Part shown: piece after piece, positions 23,690-31,999 of the stretch | How positions within the stretch are numbered: the stretch's first letter is position 1 | Layout of the letters: each line of letters opens with the position of its first letter | From: Clostridiales bacterium | Lineage (GTDB): Bacteria; Bacillota; Clostridia; Saccharofermentanales; DTU023 | DNA length: 64,000 nt | Direction: 5' to 3' | Assembly (NCBI GenBank): GCA_004556455.1 | Contig: SFGY01000001.1 | Coordinates: forward strand, 124,001 to 188,000 | Notes under the pieces: model-generated | What the model saw: only the letters and a program-made list of their open reading frames with translations | Told to the model about the DNA's origin: nothing | Database searches by the model: none | Translations under genes and position numbers: made by a program

Positions 23690-25999
23690 ATGAGTAAACG
23701 AATTTTTGAAACCGAACTGATGGGCCGCAAACTGGTCCTGGAAACTGGAGAGCTTGCGCAGTTTGCCAACGGCTCAGTGCTGGTACGCTATGGCGATACA
23801 ACTGTGCTCTCCACGGCAACTGCCGCTGAACCTCGTGAGGGGATAGATTTCTTCCCTCTGAGCGTGGATTATGAAGAAAAAATGTACGCCATTGGCAAAA
23901 TTCCCGGTGGCTTTCTAAGACGGGAAGGCAAGCCTTCAGAAAAGGCCATTCTGGTTTCCCGTTCCATTGATCGCCCGCTGCGTCCGCTTTTCCCTAAAGA
24001 CATGCGTAATGACGTGTACATCAACAACCTCGTTATGGCTGTGGACCAGGATAATGCGCCGGAGATTGCGGCCATGATTGGCTCCTCCGTAGCTGTCGCC
24101 ATTTCGGATATTCCCTGGAATGGCCCTGTGGCCGCTGTTCAGGTGGGCATTGTAGACGGTGAAATTATTGTCTGCCCCAATCTGGAACAGTCTGAGAAGA
24201 GCGATCTGCAACTTACGGTTGCCGGCAGTGAACAAAAAGTCTGCATGATAGAAGCCGGTGCCAATGAGATCCCTGACGAGCAGATGCTCGAAGCGATCAT
24301 CACCGGCCATAAAGAAATTCAGAAACTCTGCCGCTTCATCAAAGAAATGGTAGCCGAAATTGGCAAACCCAAGTTTAGCTATACCTCCTTCGCTCTCCCT
24401 GAAGAAGTTTTCGCGGCAGTGAAAGACTTTGCCTATGATGAGATGTGGCAGGCTGTCCTTGAGGCCGATAAAGCCACCCGTGATCAAAATGTTTCTGCAC
24501 TCAGAGACAAGGTACGCGCCATGCTTAGTGAAAAGAATCCTGAGTGGGCGGCTTACACAGGCGAAGCGGTAGATCTTCTCGAGAAGAAAGTCGTCCGTGC
24601 GTTGCTCAAAGAGCATAAGCGGGTGGATGGTCGAGCCATGGATGAAATACGTCCCCTCTCTGCGGCTGTTGATATCATCCCCAGAGTCCACGGTTCAGCC
24701 TTTTTCCAGCGCGGTTCAACTCAGGTTGTCTCGATTGCAACTCTTGGTACACTGGCGAATGCCCAGAAACTGGATAGTATCGACCCAGTTGTTGAAAAAC
24801 GCTATATGCATCAGTACAATTTCCCGGGCTACAGTGTCGGAGAAGCGAAACCCAGCCGTTCACCGGGACGCCGTGAAATCGGTCATGGCGCTCTGGCGGA
24901 AAGAGCTTTGCTCCCGGTTCTTCCTTCCCCTGAGGAATTCCCCTATGCGATCCGTGTGGTCTCCGAAGTCACCATGTCCAATGGCTCAACTTCACAGGGT
25001 TCCATCTGCGGCAGCACTCTCGCCCTTATGGCAGCCGGCGTTCCCATTAAGGAACCGGTTGCCGGTATTTCTTCCGGCCTGATCACCGCTGATGGTGATA
25101 CGAGTCAGTACGAAGTCTTTATGGATATTCAGGGTATTGAAGACTTTTTCGGTGATATGGACTTCAAGGTTGGCGGTACCCGCAACGGTATCACGGCCAT
25201 TCAGGTCGATATCAAAGTCGACGGCCTTACTTATGATATTATCCGCGATGCCTTTGCCATGACCCATAAAGGCCGTATGCAGATCCTCAACGAAGTCATT
25301 AAGCCGGTGATTGCTGAGCCGCGCAAGGAACTCTCACCCTGGGCACCTAAGATCGAACAGATTGATATCCCCGCAGATAAGATCCGTGAGGTTATTGGCT
25401 CAGGAGGAAAAAATATCAAGCGGATCACAGATGAAAGCAAATGTGATATTGATATCGTCGAAGACGGTTCCACTGGACATGTCTTTATTGCCTCTCCTGA
25501 TTCTGAGGCCGCAGAAAAGGCCATTGCCATGATCCGGGCGATCGCCTATGATCCCGAACCGGGGAGCGTGTTTGACGGTGTGGTAACCCGCCTTATGAAC
25601 TTTGGGGCTTTTGTCGAATTTGCTCCGGGTAAAGAAGGCCTTGTCCATATCTCGAAGATGTCCTGGGATCGTGTCGACCGTGTCGAAGATGTGGTCGAAC
25701 CCGGACAGAATGTTCGTGTCATTGTGACCGAGATTGACTCTCAGGGCCGGGTGAATCTCTCCATGCGTGACCTTACGGAAAAGCCGAAAGGGTGGACCGA
25801 GGAGCGCCGTGAAAGTCGAGACCAGAACGGCAGCTATGGTGAGAGAAGAGAGCGCCGTGATAATTTCCGCGGAGACCGTGGTGGTCGTGAGAGAAGACCC
25901 CGCCGGGATGATCGCCGCAATGATCGCTATGGGCGTGATGATCGTGGCGGCAGACGCGACGAGCGTGAGGACTGGGGCAAAAACACCCGTGAGTTTTAA
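23690..25999 (+). CDS. pnp: polyribonucleotide nucleotidyltransferase (PNPase)
   Basis: Phosphorolytic 3'-5' exoribonuclease and RNA degradosome component. Two RNase PH domains (residues 1-~225 and ~315-540) flank a helical domain; the second has GSTQVVSIATLG and SNGSTSQGSICGSTLA. KH (IREVIGSGGKNIKRI) and S1 (DGVVTRLMNFGAFVEF) domains follow. The C-terminal ~70 residues are an Arg/Asp/Gly-rich disordered tail (RGGRERRPRRDDRR), longer than usual and likely an RNA- or protein-binding extension. Start ATG 23690 follows GGAGG by 4 nt. The stop codon lies inside a threefold 10-bp repeat. Confidence 0.98.
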   Translation: MSKRIFETELMGRKLVLETGELAQFANGSVLVRYGDTTVLSTATAAEPREGIDFFPLSVDYEEKMYAIGKIPGGFLRREGKPSEKAILVSRSIDRPLRPLFPKDMRNDVYINNLVMAVDQDNAPEIAAMIGSSVAVAISDIPWNGPVAAVQVGIVDGEIIVCPNLEQSEKSDLQLTVAGSEQKVCMIEAGANEIPDEQMLEAIITGHKEIQKLCRFIKEMVAEIGKPKFSYTSFALPEEVFAAVKDFAYDEMWQAVLEADKATRDQNVSALRDKVRAMLSEKNPEWAAYTGEAVDLLEKKVVRALLKEHKRVDGRAMDEIRPLSAAVDIIPRVHGSAFFQRGSTQVVSIATLGTLANAQKLDSIDPVVEKRYMHQYNFPGYSVGEAKPSRSPGRREIGHGALAERALLPVLPSPEEFPYAIRVVSEVTMSNGSTSQGSICGSTLALMAAGVPIKEPVAGISSGLITADGDTSQYEVFMDIQGIEDFFGDMDFKVGGTRNGITAIQVDIKVDGLTYDIIRDAFAMTHKGRMQILNEVIKPVIAEPRKELSPWAPKIEQIDIPADKIREVIGSGGKNIKRITDESKCDIDIVEDGSTGHVFIASPDSEAAEKAIAMIRAIAYDPEPGSVFDGVVTRLMNFGAFVEFAPGKEGLVHISKMSWDRVDRVEDVVEPGQNVRVIVTEIDSQGRVNLSMRDLTEKPKGWTEERRESRDQNGSYGERRERRDNFRGDRGGRERRPRRDDRRNDRYGRDDRGGRRDEREDWGKNTREF

Positions 26000-26021
26000 T
26001 CAGTTTTAATCAGTTTTAATC
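25992..26021 (+). repeat. three perfect tandem copies of a 10-bp unit at the pnp stop
   Basis: AGTTTTAATC is repeated exactly three times from 25992 to 26021. The first copy encodes the last residue and the stop codon of PNPase, so changes in copy number downstream would leave the protein intact. Confidence 0.9.
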
Positions 26022-26050
26022 AAAGTTCACCTTTGTAAGATTGAACAACG

Positions 26051-26093
26051 GGAGCTATCTCAAAACACGAAAGTGTCGCGAGATAGCTCCTTT
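26051..26093 (+). terminator. terminator after pnp
   Basis: Stem GGAGCTATCTC (26051-26061)/GAGATAGCTCC (26080-26090) with an inner ACACGAAAGTGT hairpin and a short T-tract. Its tip nearly matches the rny terminator tip. Confidence 0.75.
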
Positions 26094-26152
26094 GCATTTC
26101 TTAGATTGATGAATTCTCTTTTTCACTTTCTCTTTCAGCATTTTCTGTCTGT

Positions 26153-26172
26153 CTATCTATCTATCTATCTAT
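26153..26172 (+). repeat. CTAT tetranucleotide microsatellite
   Basis: Five perfect CTAT units preceded by related CTGT units. It lies in the ~520-base non-coding stretch between pnp and the DUF3798 gene; apart from the terminator, promoter and leader listed separately, I see nothing else between 26094 and 26358. Confidence 0.9.
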
Positions 26173-26358
26173 CCTGTCTTACTCTTGTTGTTTTAGTACT
26201 AATGGCTGACTTTTTAGCACGCTCAAGTATTGACCGGCTCTTTATTGAAGCTCTGTGCTTCATTCGCTAAGCCTGTTGCTTTGTGCTTTTTAGGAGAGCA
26301 AAACGACTGGTTTGGAGCTTTCCATCCTATGATTCTGCATGCTATCTCATAAAAATAA

Positions 26359-26386
26359 TTGACAGATGAGTATCCTGTGCTAGAAT
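26359..26386 (+). promoter_or_regulatory. promoter of the DUF3798 transporter operon
   Basis: TTGACA at 26359-26364, a 16-nt spacer ending in TGC, and TAGAAT at 26381-26386 (extended -10). Expected start near 26393, giving a ~130-nt leader. Confidence 0.8.
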
Positions 26387-26411
26387 TTCAATAGGCAGAA
26401 GCCCTGATGCT

Positions 26412-26471
26412 TTGTTCATCTATCCTTTTAACGAAAAGATTTCAGCCTGAATCTTTGTGGCTTATGAACAA
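26412..26471 (+). promoter_or_regulatory. structured 5' leader of the DUF3798 operon
   Basis: TTGTTCAT (26412-26419) can pair with ATGAACAA (26464-26471), enclosing a second stem AAAGATT (26435-26441)/AATCTTT (26450-26456). It does not match a riboswitch consensus I recognise. It ends ~40 nt before the ribosome-binding site (AGGAGG at 26509-26515). Confidence 0.45.
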
Positions 26472-26522
26472 GAAGAGGATGAGCTGAGCAGGGGGTAACT
26501 GGAAGACACAGGAGGAAAATTT

Positions 26523-27845
26523 ATGAAAAAGTTTCTATCCATTTTGCTCGCGCTCGTGATGATCATCAGCCTCTCCGCGGTGACCGTCTTTGGTGAAGCT
26601 GAGAGCAAGGCCGAAGATCCCAAAGAAGATAAAGAAGCCGAAGAGACTGAGGTTGAGAAAGTTCCGGATTGGGATGGGACAAAAGCTGAGTATCATATCG
26701 GCGTAGTCACGGGTACCGTTTCTCAGAGCGAAGACGATCTGCGTGGCGCGGAAGAACTGATCCGCCGCTACGGTAACGCCGACGATGGCGGTATGATCAA
26801 ACACCTGACCTACCCCGACAACTTCTCTTCCGAAATGGAAACCACGATCGCTCAGATTAAGGGTCTCGCTGATGACCCCATGATGAAGGCCATCGTCGTG
26901 AACCAGTCTGTTCCCGGAACGGCTGCTGCTTTCAAAGACATTCGCGCCGCCCATCCGGATATTATTCTGCTTTCCGGCTGCTCGCAGGAAGATCCGAGAA
27001 CGATCTCTCCTGTGGCTGATATCGTTGTTGACGCGGATAACATCAACCGTGGCTACCTGATTATCAAATGCGCCAAGGAACTCGGCTGCGAAACCTTCGT
27101 TCACATCAGCTTCCCCCGTCACATGGGTATTGAGCTGCTTTCTCTCCGTCGTGCCATCATGAAACAGGCCTGCGAAGACCTCGGCTTGAAGTTCGTTGAC
27201 GAGACCGCTCCGGATCCGACTTCTGATGTTGGCCAGGCCGGCGCTCAGATGTTCATTCTCGAGCACATGGATGACTGGGTCAAGAAATACGGCGACAAAA
27301 CCGCTTTCTTCTGCACGAACGACGCTCACACGGAGCCGTTGCTCCAGAAAGTAGCCGAACTCGGCGCCTACTTTATCGAAGCCGACCTGCCCAGCCCCCT
27401 GATGGGTTATCCTGGCGCTTTCGGCATCGACCTCAAAGATCAGGCCGGCGATTGGCCCGCCATCCTTAAAAAGGTTGAAGAGGCTGTTGACGAAGCCGGC
27501 GGTTCCGGCCGCATGGGCACCTGGGCCTACTCCCTTGGTTTTACTACCACGGCCGGTCTGGGCGAATATGCCAAACAGTGTATCGAAGGCAAAATGAAGC
27601 TCGGCAATACAGAAGATGTGCTCGAAGCTTATCAGGTCTATACACCTGGGGTGAAATGGAACGGCTCACTCTTTGTCAACCAGGTGGATGGCAAAGAAAT
27701 TCCCAACTACCTGCTCGTCTATCAGGACACCTATGTCTTTGGCAAGGGCTACATGCACATGACGGATCTCGAAGTCCCTGAGAAGTACCGTCATATTAAG
27801 AACGAGCCGGTCGACGAAAGCACCGAAGAGACCAAGGGTGAATAA
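26523..27845 (+). CDS. DUF3798-family ABC transporter substrate-binding protein
   Basis: Secreted binding protein of a sugar-type ABC importer, substrate unknown. A signal peptide occupies about residues 1-24 (MKKFLSILLALVMIISLSAV), without a lipobox cysteine, followed by an acidic linker (about 25-50). The rest resembles periplasmic-binding proteins (IGVVTGTVSQSEDDLRGAEELI, IVVNQSVPGTAAAF, TAFFCTNDAHTEPLLQKV) and, from memory, best fits Pfam DUF3798. 440 residues. ATG 26523 has a strong AGGAGG. An ATPase and two permeases follow on the same strand, so the four genes form one transporter. Confidence 0.85.
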   Translation: MKKFLSILLALVMIISLSAVTVFGEAESKAEDPKEDKEAEETEVEKVPDWDGTKAEYHIGVVTGTVSQSEDDLRGAEELIRRYGNADDGGMIKHLTYPDNFSSEMETTIAQIKGLADDPMMKAIVVNQSVPGTAAAFKDIRAAHPDIILLSGCSQEDPRTISPVADIVVDADNINRGYLIIKCAKELGCETFVHISFPRHMGIELLSLRRAIMKQACEDLGLKFVDETAPDPTSDVGQAGAQMFILEHMDDWVKKYGDKTAFFCTNDAHTEPLLQKVAELGAYFIEADLPSPLMGYPGAFGIDLKDQAGDWPAILKKVEEAVDEAGGSGRMGTWAYSLGFTTTAGLGEYAKQCIEGKMKLGNTEDVLEAYQVYTPGVKWNGSLFVNQVDGKEIPNYLLVYQDTYVFGKGYMHMTDLEVPEKYRHIKNEPVDESTEETKGE

Positions 27846-27914
27846 GCCAAATGCCGCGTTTTCTCTGAGAATAATCGGAAAAGTGTTGCATGGCTTTTTA
27901 TGATGATTTGATTT

Positions 27915-27954
27915 GGGCGGCGGGAATATCGCAACAGCGTTTTCCCGCCGTCCC
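27915..27954 (+). other. intercistronic hairpin between binding protein and ATPase genes
   Basis: GGGCGGCGGGAA (27915-27926) pairs with TTCCCGCCGTCC, with a 14-nt loop and no T-run. Such hairpins often stabilise the upstream mRNA so that binding protein is made in excess over the membrane components. Confidence 0.6.
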
Positions 27955-28007
27955 TACTTATTTGATCTGAGTTTTAGATGGACTTTGGATCACTTTTGAG
28001 GTAGCTC

Positions 28008-29624
28008 ATGAATGATGAACCTTTACTGGAGATGCGCAATGTCGGCAAAGATTTTGACGGCAATGTGGTATTAAAGGACATCTCCTTTACCCTCAGGAAG
28101 GGTCAGATCCTGGGACTGTGCGGAGAAAATGGAGCAGGGAAATCTACCCTGATGAATATTCTCTTCGGTATGGACGTCATCCGGGAAACCGGCGGTTATA
28201 CGGGTGAAGTCCTGATTGATGGCGAAAAAGTTGAATTTAAAAAACCCTTAGATGCTCTCTATGCCGGAATCGGTATGGTGCACCAGGAGTTTTCCCTGAT
28301 TCCCGGTTTTTCGGTAGCGGAAAATATTATGCTGAACCGTGAACCTTCGAAGGGAAACGTCATATCCAAAATTTTTGGCAAACACGGTAAAAAGCTGGAA
28401 ACCGTAGATATGGAGCAAATCCGAAGTACAGCGGAGTCTGCTCTTTCCAAAATGGGCGTGGAATTGGAAGTTGAGAGCCCGGTTTCGGAAATGCCGGTTG
28501 GCCATAAGCAATTTATTGAAATTGCCCGTGAAATCAGCAAAATAAAAACACGCCTTTTAATTTTAGATGAACCTACGGCGGTGCTCACTGAATCGGAAGC
28601 TGATATCCTTCTCCAGAGCATGAAAAAACTTTCGGAAAATGGTATCGCGATCATCTTTATTTCACACCGTCTGAGAGAGATCCTGGAGGTCTGCGATAAG
28701 GTTCTGGTCATGCGAGATGGTCTCGTAGTTGATGAAAAAGATAAAGAAGAAACCAATATCCTGGAGATCGCCAGAAAGATGGTGGGTCGAAACGTCGAGA
28801 GTATGGAGGACTTCTCGAATAATAAGTCTAAACGTCAAATCTCCGATGAAGTGATTCTCAGCATGAAAAACTTCTGGGTCGATATGCCGGGTGAAGCTGT
28901 GAGAAACGTTAACCTTGATGTCCATAAAGGCGAAATCCTCGGAATTGCCGGTCTCGCAGGTCAGGGCAAGCTGGGCATACCCAATGGCCTTATGGGTATC
29001 TATGAGGCTGGTGGAGAAGTCCTTTATAAAGGACAGCCTTTCTCTCTGAATAATACCAAGTATGCCCTCGAGCATGGCTTTGCCTTCGTTTCTGAAGACC
29101 GGCGCGGCGTTGGCCTTCTCTTGGACGAGCCGATCTCCTGGAATATCCTTTTTAATGCGCTGCAAATCAAAGATTTGGGTATCCGCTCGGTTTTGGGCGG
29201 CCTTTTCAAATTCCGCGACGATAAGGCCATGGACAAAATTGCCAGAGACTATATTGAAAAGCTGAAAATTCGCTGCACGGGGCCAGGTCAGAAAGTGCGT
29301 AATCTTTCCGGCGGTAATCAGCAGAAAATCTGCCTTTCCAAAGCTTTCTGCCTGGATCCGGAAATTCTTCTGATCTCTGAACCGACCCGCGGCATTGATG
29401 TCGGAGCCAAAGAACTCGTTTTGGAAGCTCTCCGCAAATACAATTCGGAGAATGGAACCACCATTGTCATTGTTTCTTCTGAACTCGAAGAACTCCGCTC
29501 CATTTCCGACCGCATAGCTGTGACCTGTGAAGGTGAAATCTTTGGTGTTCTGCCTCCACAAGCCAAGCCTGAGGACTTTGCCTTGCTGATGTCCGGAGAA
29601 AAAATGGGGGAGGTCAGTGCATGA
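28008..29624 (+). CDS. sugar-type ABC importer ATP-binding protein, two domains
   Basis: RbsA/MglA-type ATPase of 538 residues with two fused nucleotide-binding domains that powers the adjacent permeases. Domain 1 has Walker A GENGAGKST and Walker B LLILDEPTAVLT; domain 2 has signature LSGGNQQKICLSKA and Walker B LLISEPTRGID. The second Walker A is degenerate (GLAGQGKLG, no Ser/Thr after Lys), and the first signature motif is also weak (EMPVGHKQF), as is common in this family where one site is catalytically impaired. Its stop overlaps the next start (ATGA). Confidence 0.95.
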   Translation: MNDEPLLEMRNVGKDFDGNVVLKDISFTLRKGQILGLCGENGAGKSTLMNILFGMDVIRETGGYTGEVLIDGEKVEFKKPLDALYAGIGMVHQEFSLIPGFSVAENIMLNREPSKGNVISKIFGKHGKKLETVDMEQIRSTAESALSKMGVELEVESPVSEMPVGHKQFIEIAREISKIKTRLLILDEPTAVLTESEADILLQSMKKLSENGIAIIFISHRLREILEVCDKVLVMRDGLVVDEKDKEETNILEIARKMVGRNVESMEDFSNNKSKRQISDEVILSMKNFWVDMPGEAVRNVNLDVHKGEILGIAGLAGQGKLGIPNGLMGIYEAGGEVLYKGQPFSLNNTKYALEHGFAFVSEDRRGVGLLLDEPISWNILFNALQIKDLGIRSVLGGLFKFRDDKAMDKIARDYIEKLKIRCTGPGQKVRNLSGGNQQKICLSKAFCLDPEILLISEPTRGIDVGAKELVLEALRKYNSENGTTIVIVSSELEELRSISDRIAVTCEGEIFGVLPPQAKPEDFALLMSGEKMGEVSA

Positions 29625-30721
29625 GCAAGAATAATTGCGAACGACCGGGTATGGGTGAACGTTTTAAAAGGTGGATCAATGATTTTGGCTGGGCGCGTAT
29701 CATCATCGCCCTCTTTTTGCTCTTCCTTTACCTCATCGCCGGATTTTTTAAGGTCAGTCGTATTGCAACTTTAAACGACATGATTGCGCGCTTTGCCATG
29801 AACGGCATCCTTGTCCTGTCCATGGTTCCGATGATTCAATCGGGTACCGGCCTTAACTTCGGTGTTCCGATCGGCATCGTCGGCGGCCTGCTCGCCGAAG
29901 CGATCACCATGGAATACTATCTCACCGGGGCGGCCGGCTTTTTTACGGCTTGCCTCCTCGGGGTGTTTTTCGGAGGTATTTTTGGCTGGTTCTACTCGCT
30001 CCTTTTGAATCGCGTCAAGGGCGATGAAATGATGATCGCCACGTACGTTGGCTTTTCCTTTATTTACTTCTTCCAGATGATGTGGGTTGGCCTGCCTTTC
30101 CATAATCCTGCCAGTGTTCAGGGTTATAAAGGCTCCGGCCTGCGTGTCACCATCAGTCTGGCGAAATATTGGAAACATATTCTCGACGATTTTCTTCATA
30201 TCAGTATCCCTATGGGTCTGGATTACTTCGGTAATGAGGAAAGTATTGAAATCCCCGTGGGAACAATTCTCTTCACCTTATTTTTCTGCCTGCTGGTGTG
30301 GATTTTCTTCCGCAGTAAAACAGGAACGGCCATGACGGCTGTGGGCAGCAATCCTGATTATGCTAAGGCTGCCGGGATCAACATCAATCGTATGCGGACC
30401 TATTCCGTCGTCATGTCCAGCGCACTTGCGGCTATCGGAATCATTGTCTATGCCCAGAGTTTTGGCTATGCTCAGTATTACACCGCGCCGAACGGTTTTA
30501 CTTTCCCGACGGTTGCGGCCATTCTGCTGGGCGGCGCCTCGATTACGAAGGCCAACATGCTCAATGTGCTGCTTGGCGCCTTCCTTTTTCAGGGTGTCAT
30601 CTCGCTGACTCCTTCGGTGATCAACAGCGCGATTCAGCTGGATATTTCAGAAGTTATCCGCATGATCGTGACCAATGGTCTGATTGTTTACGCTCTGACC
30701 AGAAAGAGAGGTAAAAAATAA
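29621..30721 (+). CDS. ABC importer permease, sugar/nucleoside type (first)
   Basis: Inner-membrane permease of 366 residues in the branched-chain/ribose-type family (BPD_transp_2), with about nine or ten hydrophobic segments and the ATPase-contact motif AMTAVGSNPDYAKAAGIN. It overlaps the ATPase gene by four bases and the next permease starts at its last base, so the two permeases probably form a heterodimer. Confidence 0.92.
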   Translation: MSKNNCERPGMGERFKRWINDFGWARIIIALFLLFLYLIAGFFKVSRIATLNDMIARFAMNGILVLSMVPMIQSGTGLNFGVPIGIVGGLLAEAITMEYYLTGAAGFFTACLLGVFFGGIFGWFYSLLLNRVKGDEMMIATYVGFSFIYFFQMMWVGLPFHNPASVQGYKGSGLRVTISLAKYWKHILDDFLHISIPMGLDYFGNEESIEIPVGTILFTLFFCLLVWIFFRSKTGTAMTAVGSNPDYAKAAGININRMRTYSVVMSSALAAIGIIVYAQSFGYAQYYTAPNGFTFPTVAAILLGGASITKANMLNVLLGAFLFQGVISLTPSVINSAIQLDISEVIRMIVTNGLIVYALTRKRGKK

Positions 30722-31857
30722 TGGATCTACTGAAGGATAAAAAACAATTTTTGCGGAACATGTCTGTGCCGCTGCTCTTTATTGTCATTATCAGTGTGGG
30801 TATTCCCCTTTCCAAGTATACCGGGGTCTATCTCCTTCGCGAAGGCCTCACACGTCTGGTACGCAACAGCTTTCTGGTGATAAGTCTGCTCATACCTGTC
30901 ATGGCTGGTATGGGGATTAACTTTGCCATTACCCTGGGGGCCATGGCGGGTCAGATCGGCATCATCTTCTCTCAGGACTGGGGACTTACCGGGGTCGGTG
31001 GCCTCTTTGTTGCCATGGCGCTGGCGACGCCCATTGCCATCTTACTCGGCGCCTTTGCCGGGCATGTCCTGAATAAGGCCAGGGGACGTGAGATGATCAC
31101 TTCAATGATTCTCTCCTTCCTGATCTCCGGCTTTTATCAGTTCTTCATGCTCTTCTTCTGTGGCGGCGTCATTAAATTTCATGACCCGAACCTCATCCTG
31201 TCCCGTGGCTACGGCGTGATCAGTACCGTTACGCTTAAGGCTGGACGAGCTTTTGATGACTTTATCAAATTTGAACTCTGGCCTGGAACAGGAATCTACG
31301 TTCCGGTCTTTACGATTTTCCTGATTTTTCTTGCCTGCCTGTTTACCGTATGGTTCCGCAAGACAAAACTTGGTCATGACATGAGTTCTGTGGGTCAGGA
31401 TCAGCGCGTATCCAATGATGCGGGCATGGCCGTGGATCATATCCGCGTGCAGTCCATCGTAATTTCTACTGTTATGGCCTGCTATGGACAAATCATCTAT
31501 TTGCAGAACATCGGTACCATGAACACAACTTACGGTGCTGATCAGGTTTCGCTATTTGCAGCCGCAGCTCTGCTTGTCGGCGGCGCTTCGGTCAGCCGTG
31601 CAAGTTTGCCGAACGTCTTCATCGGTGTCCTGCTCTTCCACATGATGTTTATTGTCATGCCTGTAGCCGGTAAAACCCTTACGGGCAACGCCATGATCGG
31701 TGAATACTTCCGTTCCTTTATCTCTTACGGCGTCGTTGCTCTGGCTCTGATCATGCACTCCTGGGCACGTAACCGTGATCTTGCTGATTCGCGCAAACAA
31801 ATGCGCAAAGATAACGATGACAAAAGCAAGGAACTCAAGGCCAAAGTCAACGCCTGA
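30721..31857 (+). CDS. ABC importer permease, sugar/nucleoside type (second)
   Basis: Second BPD_transp_2-type permease, 378 residues, with the coupling motif GHDMSSVGQDQRVSNDAGM. It starts at the last base of the previous stop (TAATG), indicating coupled translation. The C-terminal ~25 residues are charged and cytoplasmic. A hairpin with a short T-run at 31922 likely ends the operon. Confidence 0.92.
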   Translation: MDLLKDKKQFLRNMSVPLLFIVIISVGIPLSKYTGVYLLREGLTRLVRNSFLVISLLIPVMAGMGINFAITLGAMAGQIGIIFSQDWGLTGVGGLFVAMALATPIAILLGAFAGHVLNKARGREMITSMILSFLISGFYQFFMLFFCGGVIKFHDPNLILSRGYGVISTVTLKAGRAFDDFIKFELWPGTGIYVPVFTIFLIFLACLFTVWFRKTKLGHDMSSVGQDQRVSNDAGMAVDHIRVQSIVISTVMACYGQIIYLQNIGTMNTTYGADQVSLFAAAALLVGGASVSRASLPNVFIGVLLFHMMFIVMPVAGKTLTGNAMIGEYFRSFISYGVVALALIMHSWARNRDLADSRKQMRKDNDDKSKELKAKVNA

Positions 31858-31921
31858 GTTCAGAGCTTAGTCCGTCTGTTGGGCTGAGCATTCACAAGTT
31901 AAAGGCAGATTAAACTGGCTT

Positions 31922-31955
31922 AAGGCCCTGATCTCGAACGGAGGTCGGGGCCTTT
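31922..31955 (+). terminator. probable terminator of the DUF3798 transporter operon
   Basis: AAGGCCC-TGA-TCT pairs with AGG-TCG-GGGCCTT across a short loop, followed by a weak T-tract, just before the murT promoter. Confidence 0.65.
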
Positions 31956-31963
31956 GGCTTAAA

Positions 31964-31992
31964 TTGACAGCTTATTTCACCCTTGCTAAGAT
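31964..31992 (+). promoter_or_regulatory. promoter of murT, abutting a start codon
   Basis: TTGACA at 31964-31969, 17 nt ending in TGC, TAAGAT at 31987-31992. Exactly seven bases later is ATG 32000, so the mRNA could be leaderless. The same TTGC-TAAGAT-GA sequence serves tRNA-Trp at 35449. Confidence 0.82.
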
Positions 31993-31999
31993 GAAAAAA

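Noticed and set aside
26073..26270. 65-codon hydrophobic small protein across the CTAT repeat
   Set aside because: It begins inside the pnp terminator hairpin, lacks an SD, and its hydrophobicity comes from the T-rich repeat tract.
26535..27329. 264-codon open frame opposite the DUF3798 gene
   Set aside because: Antisense shadow; the plus-strand gene has signal peptide, promoter, SD and partners.
28662..29561. 299-codon open frame opposite the transporter ATPase
   Set aside because: Antisense shadow of a conserved ABC ATPase; no initiation signal.
31964..31966. TTG as start of MurT
   Set aside because: This triplet is the first half of a TTGACA -35 box followed by a matching -10; it cannot be in the mRNA from that promoter.
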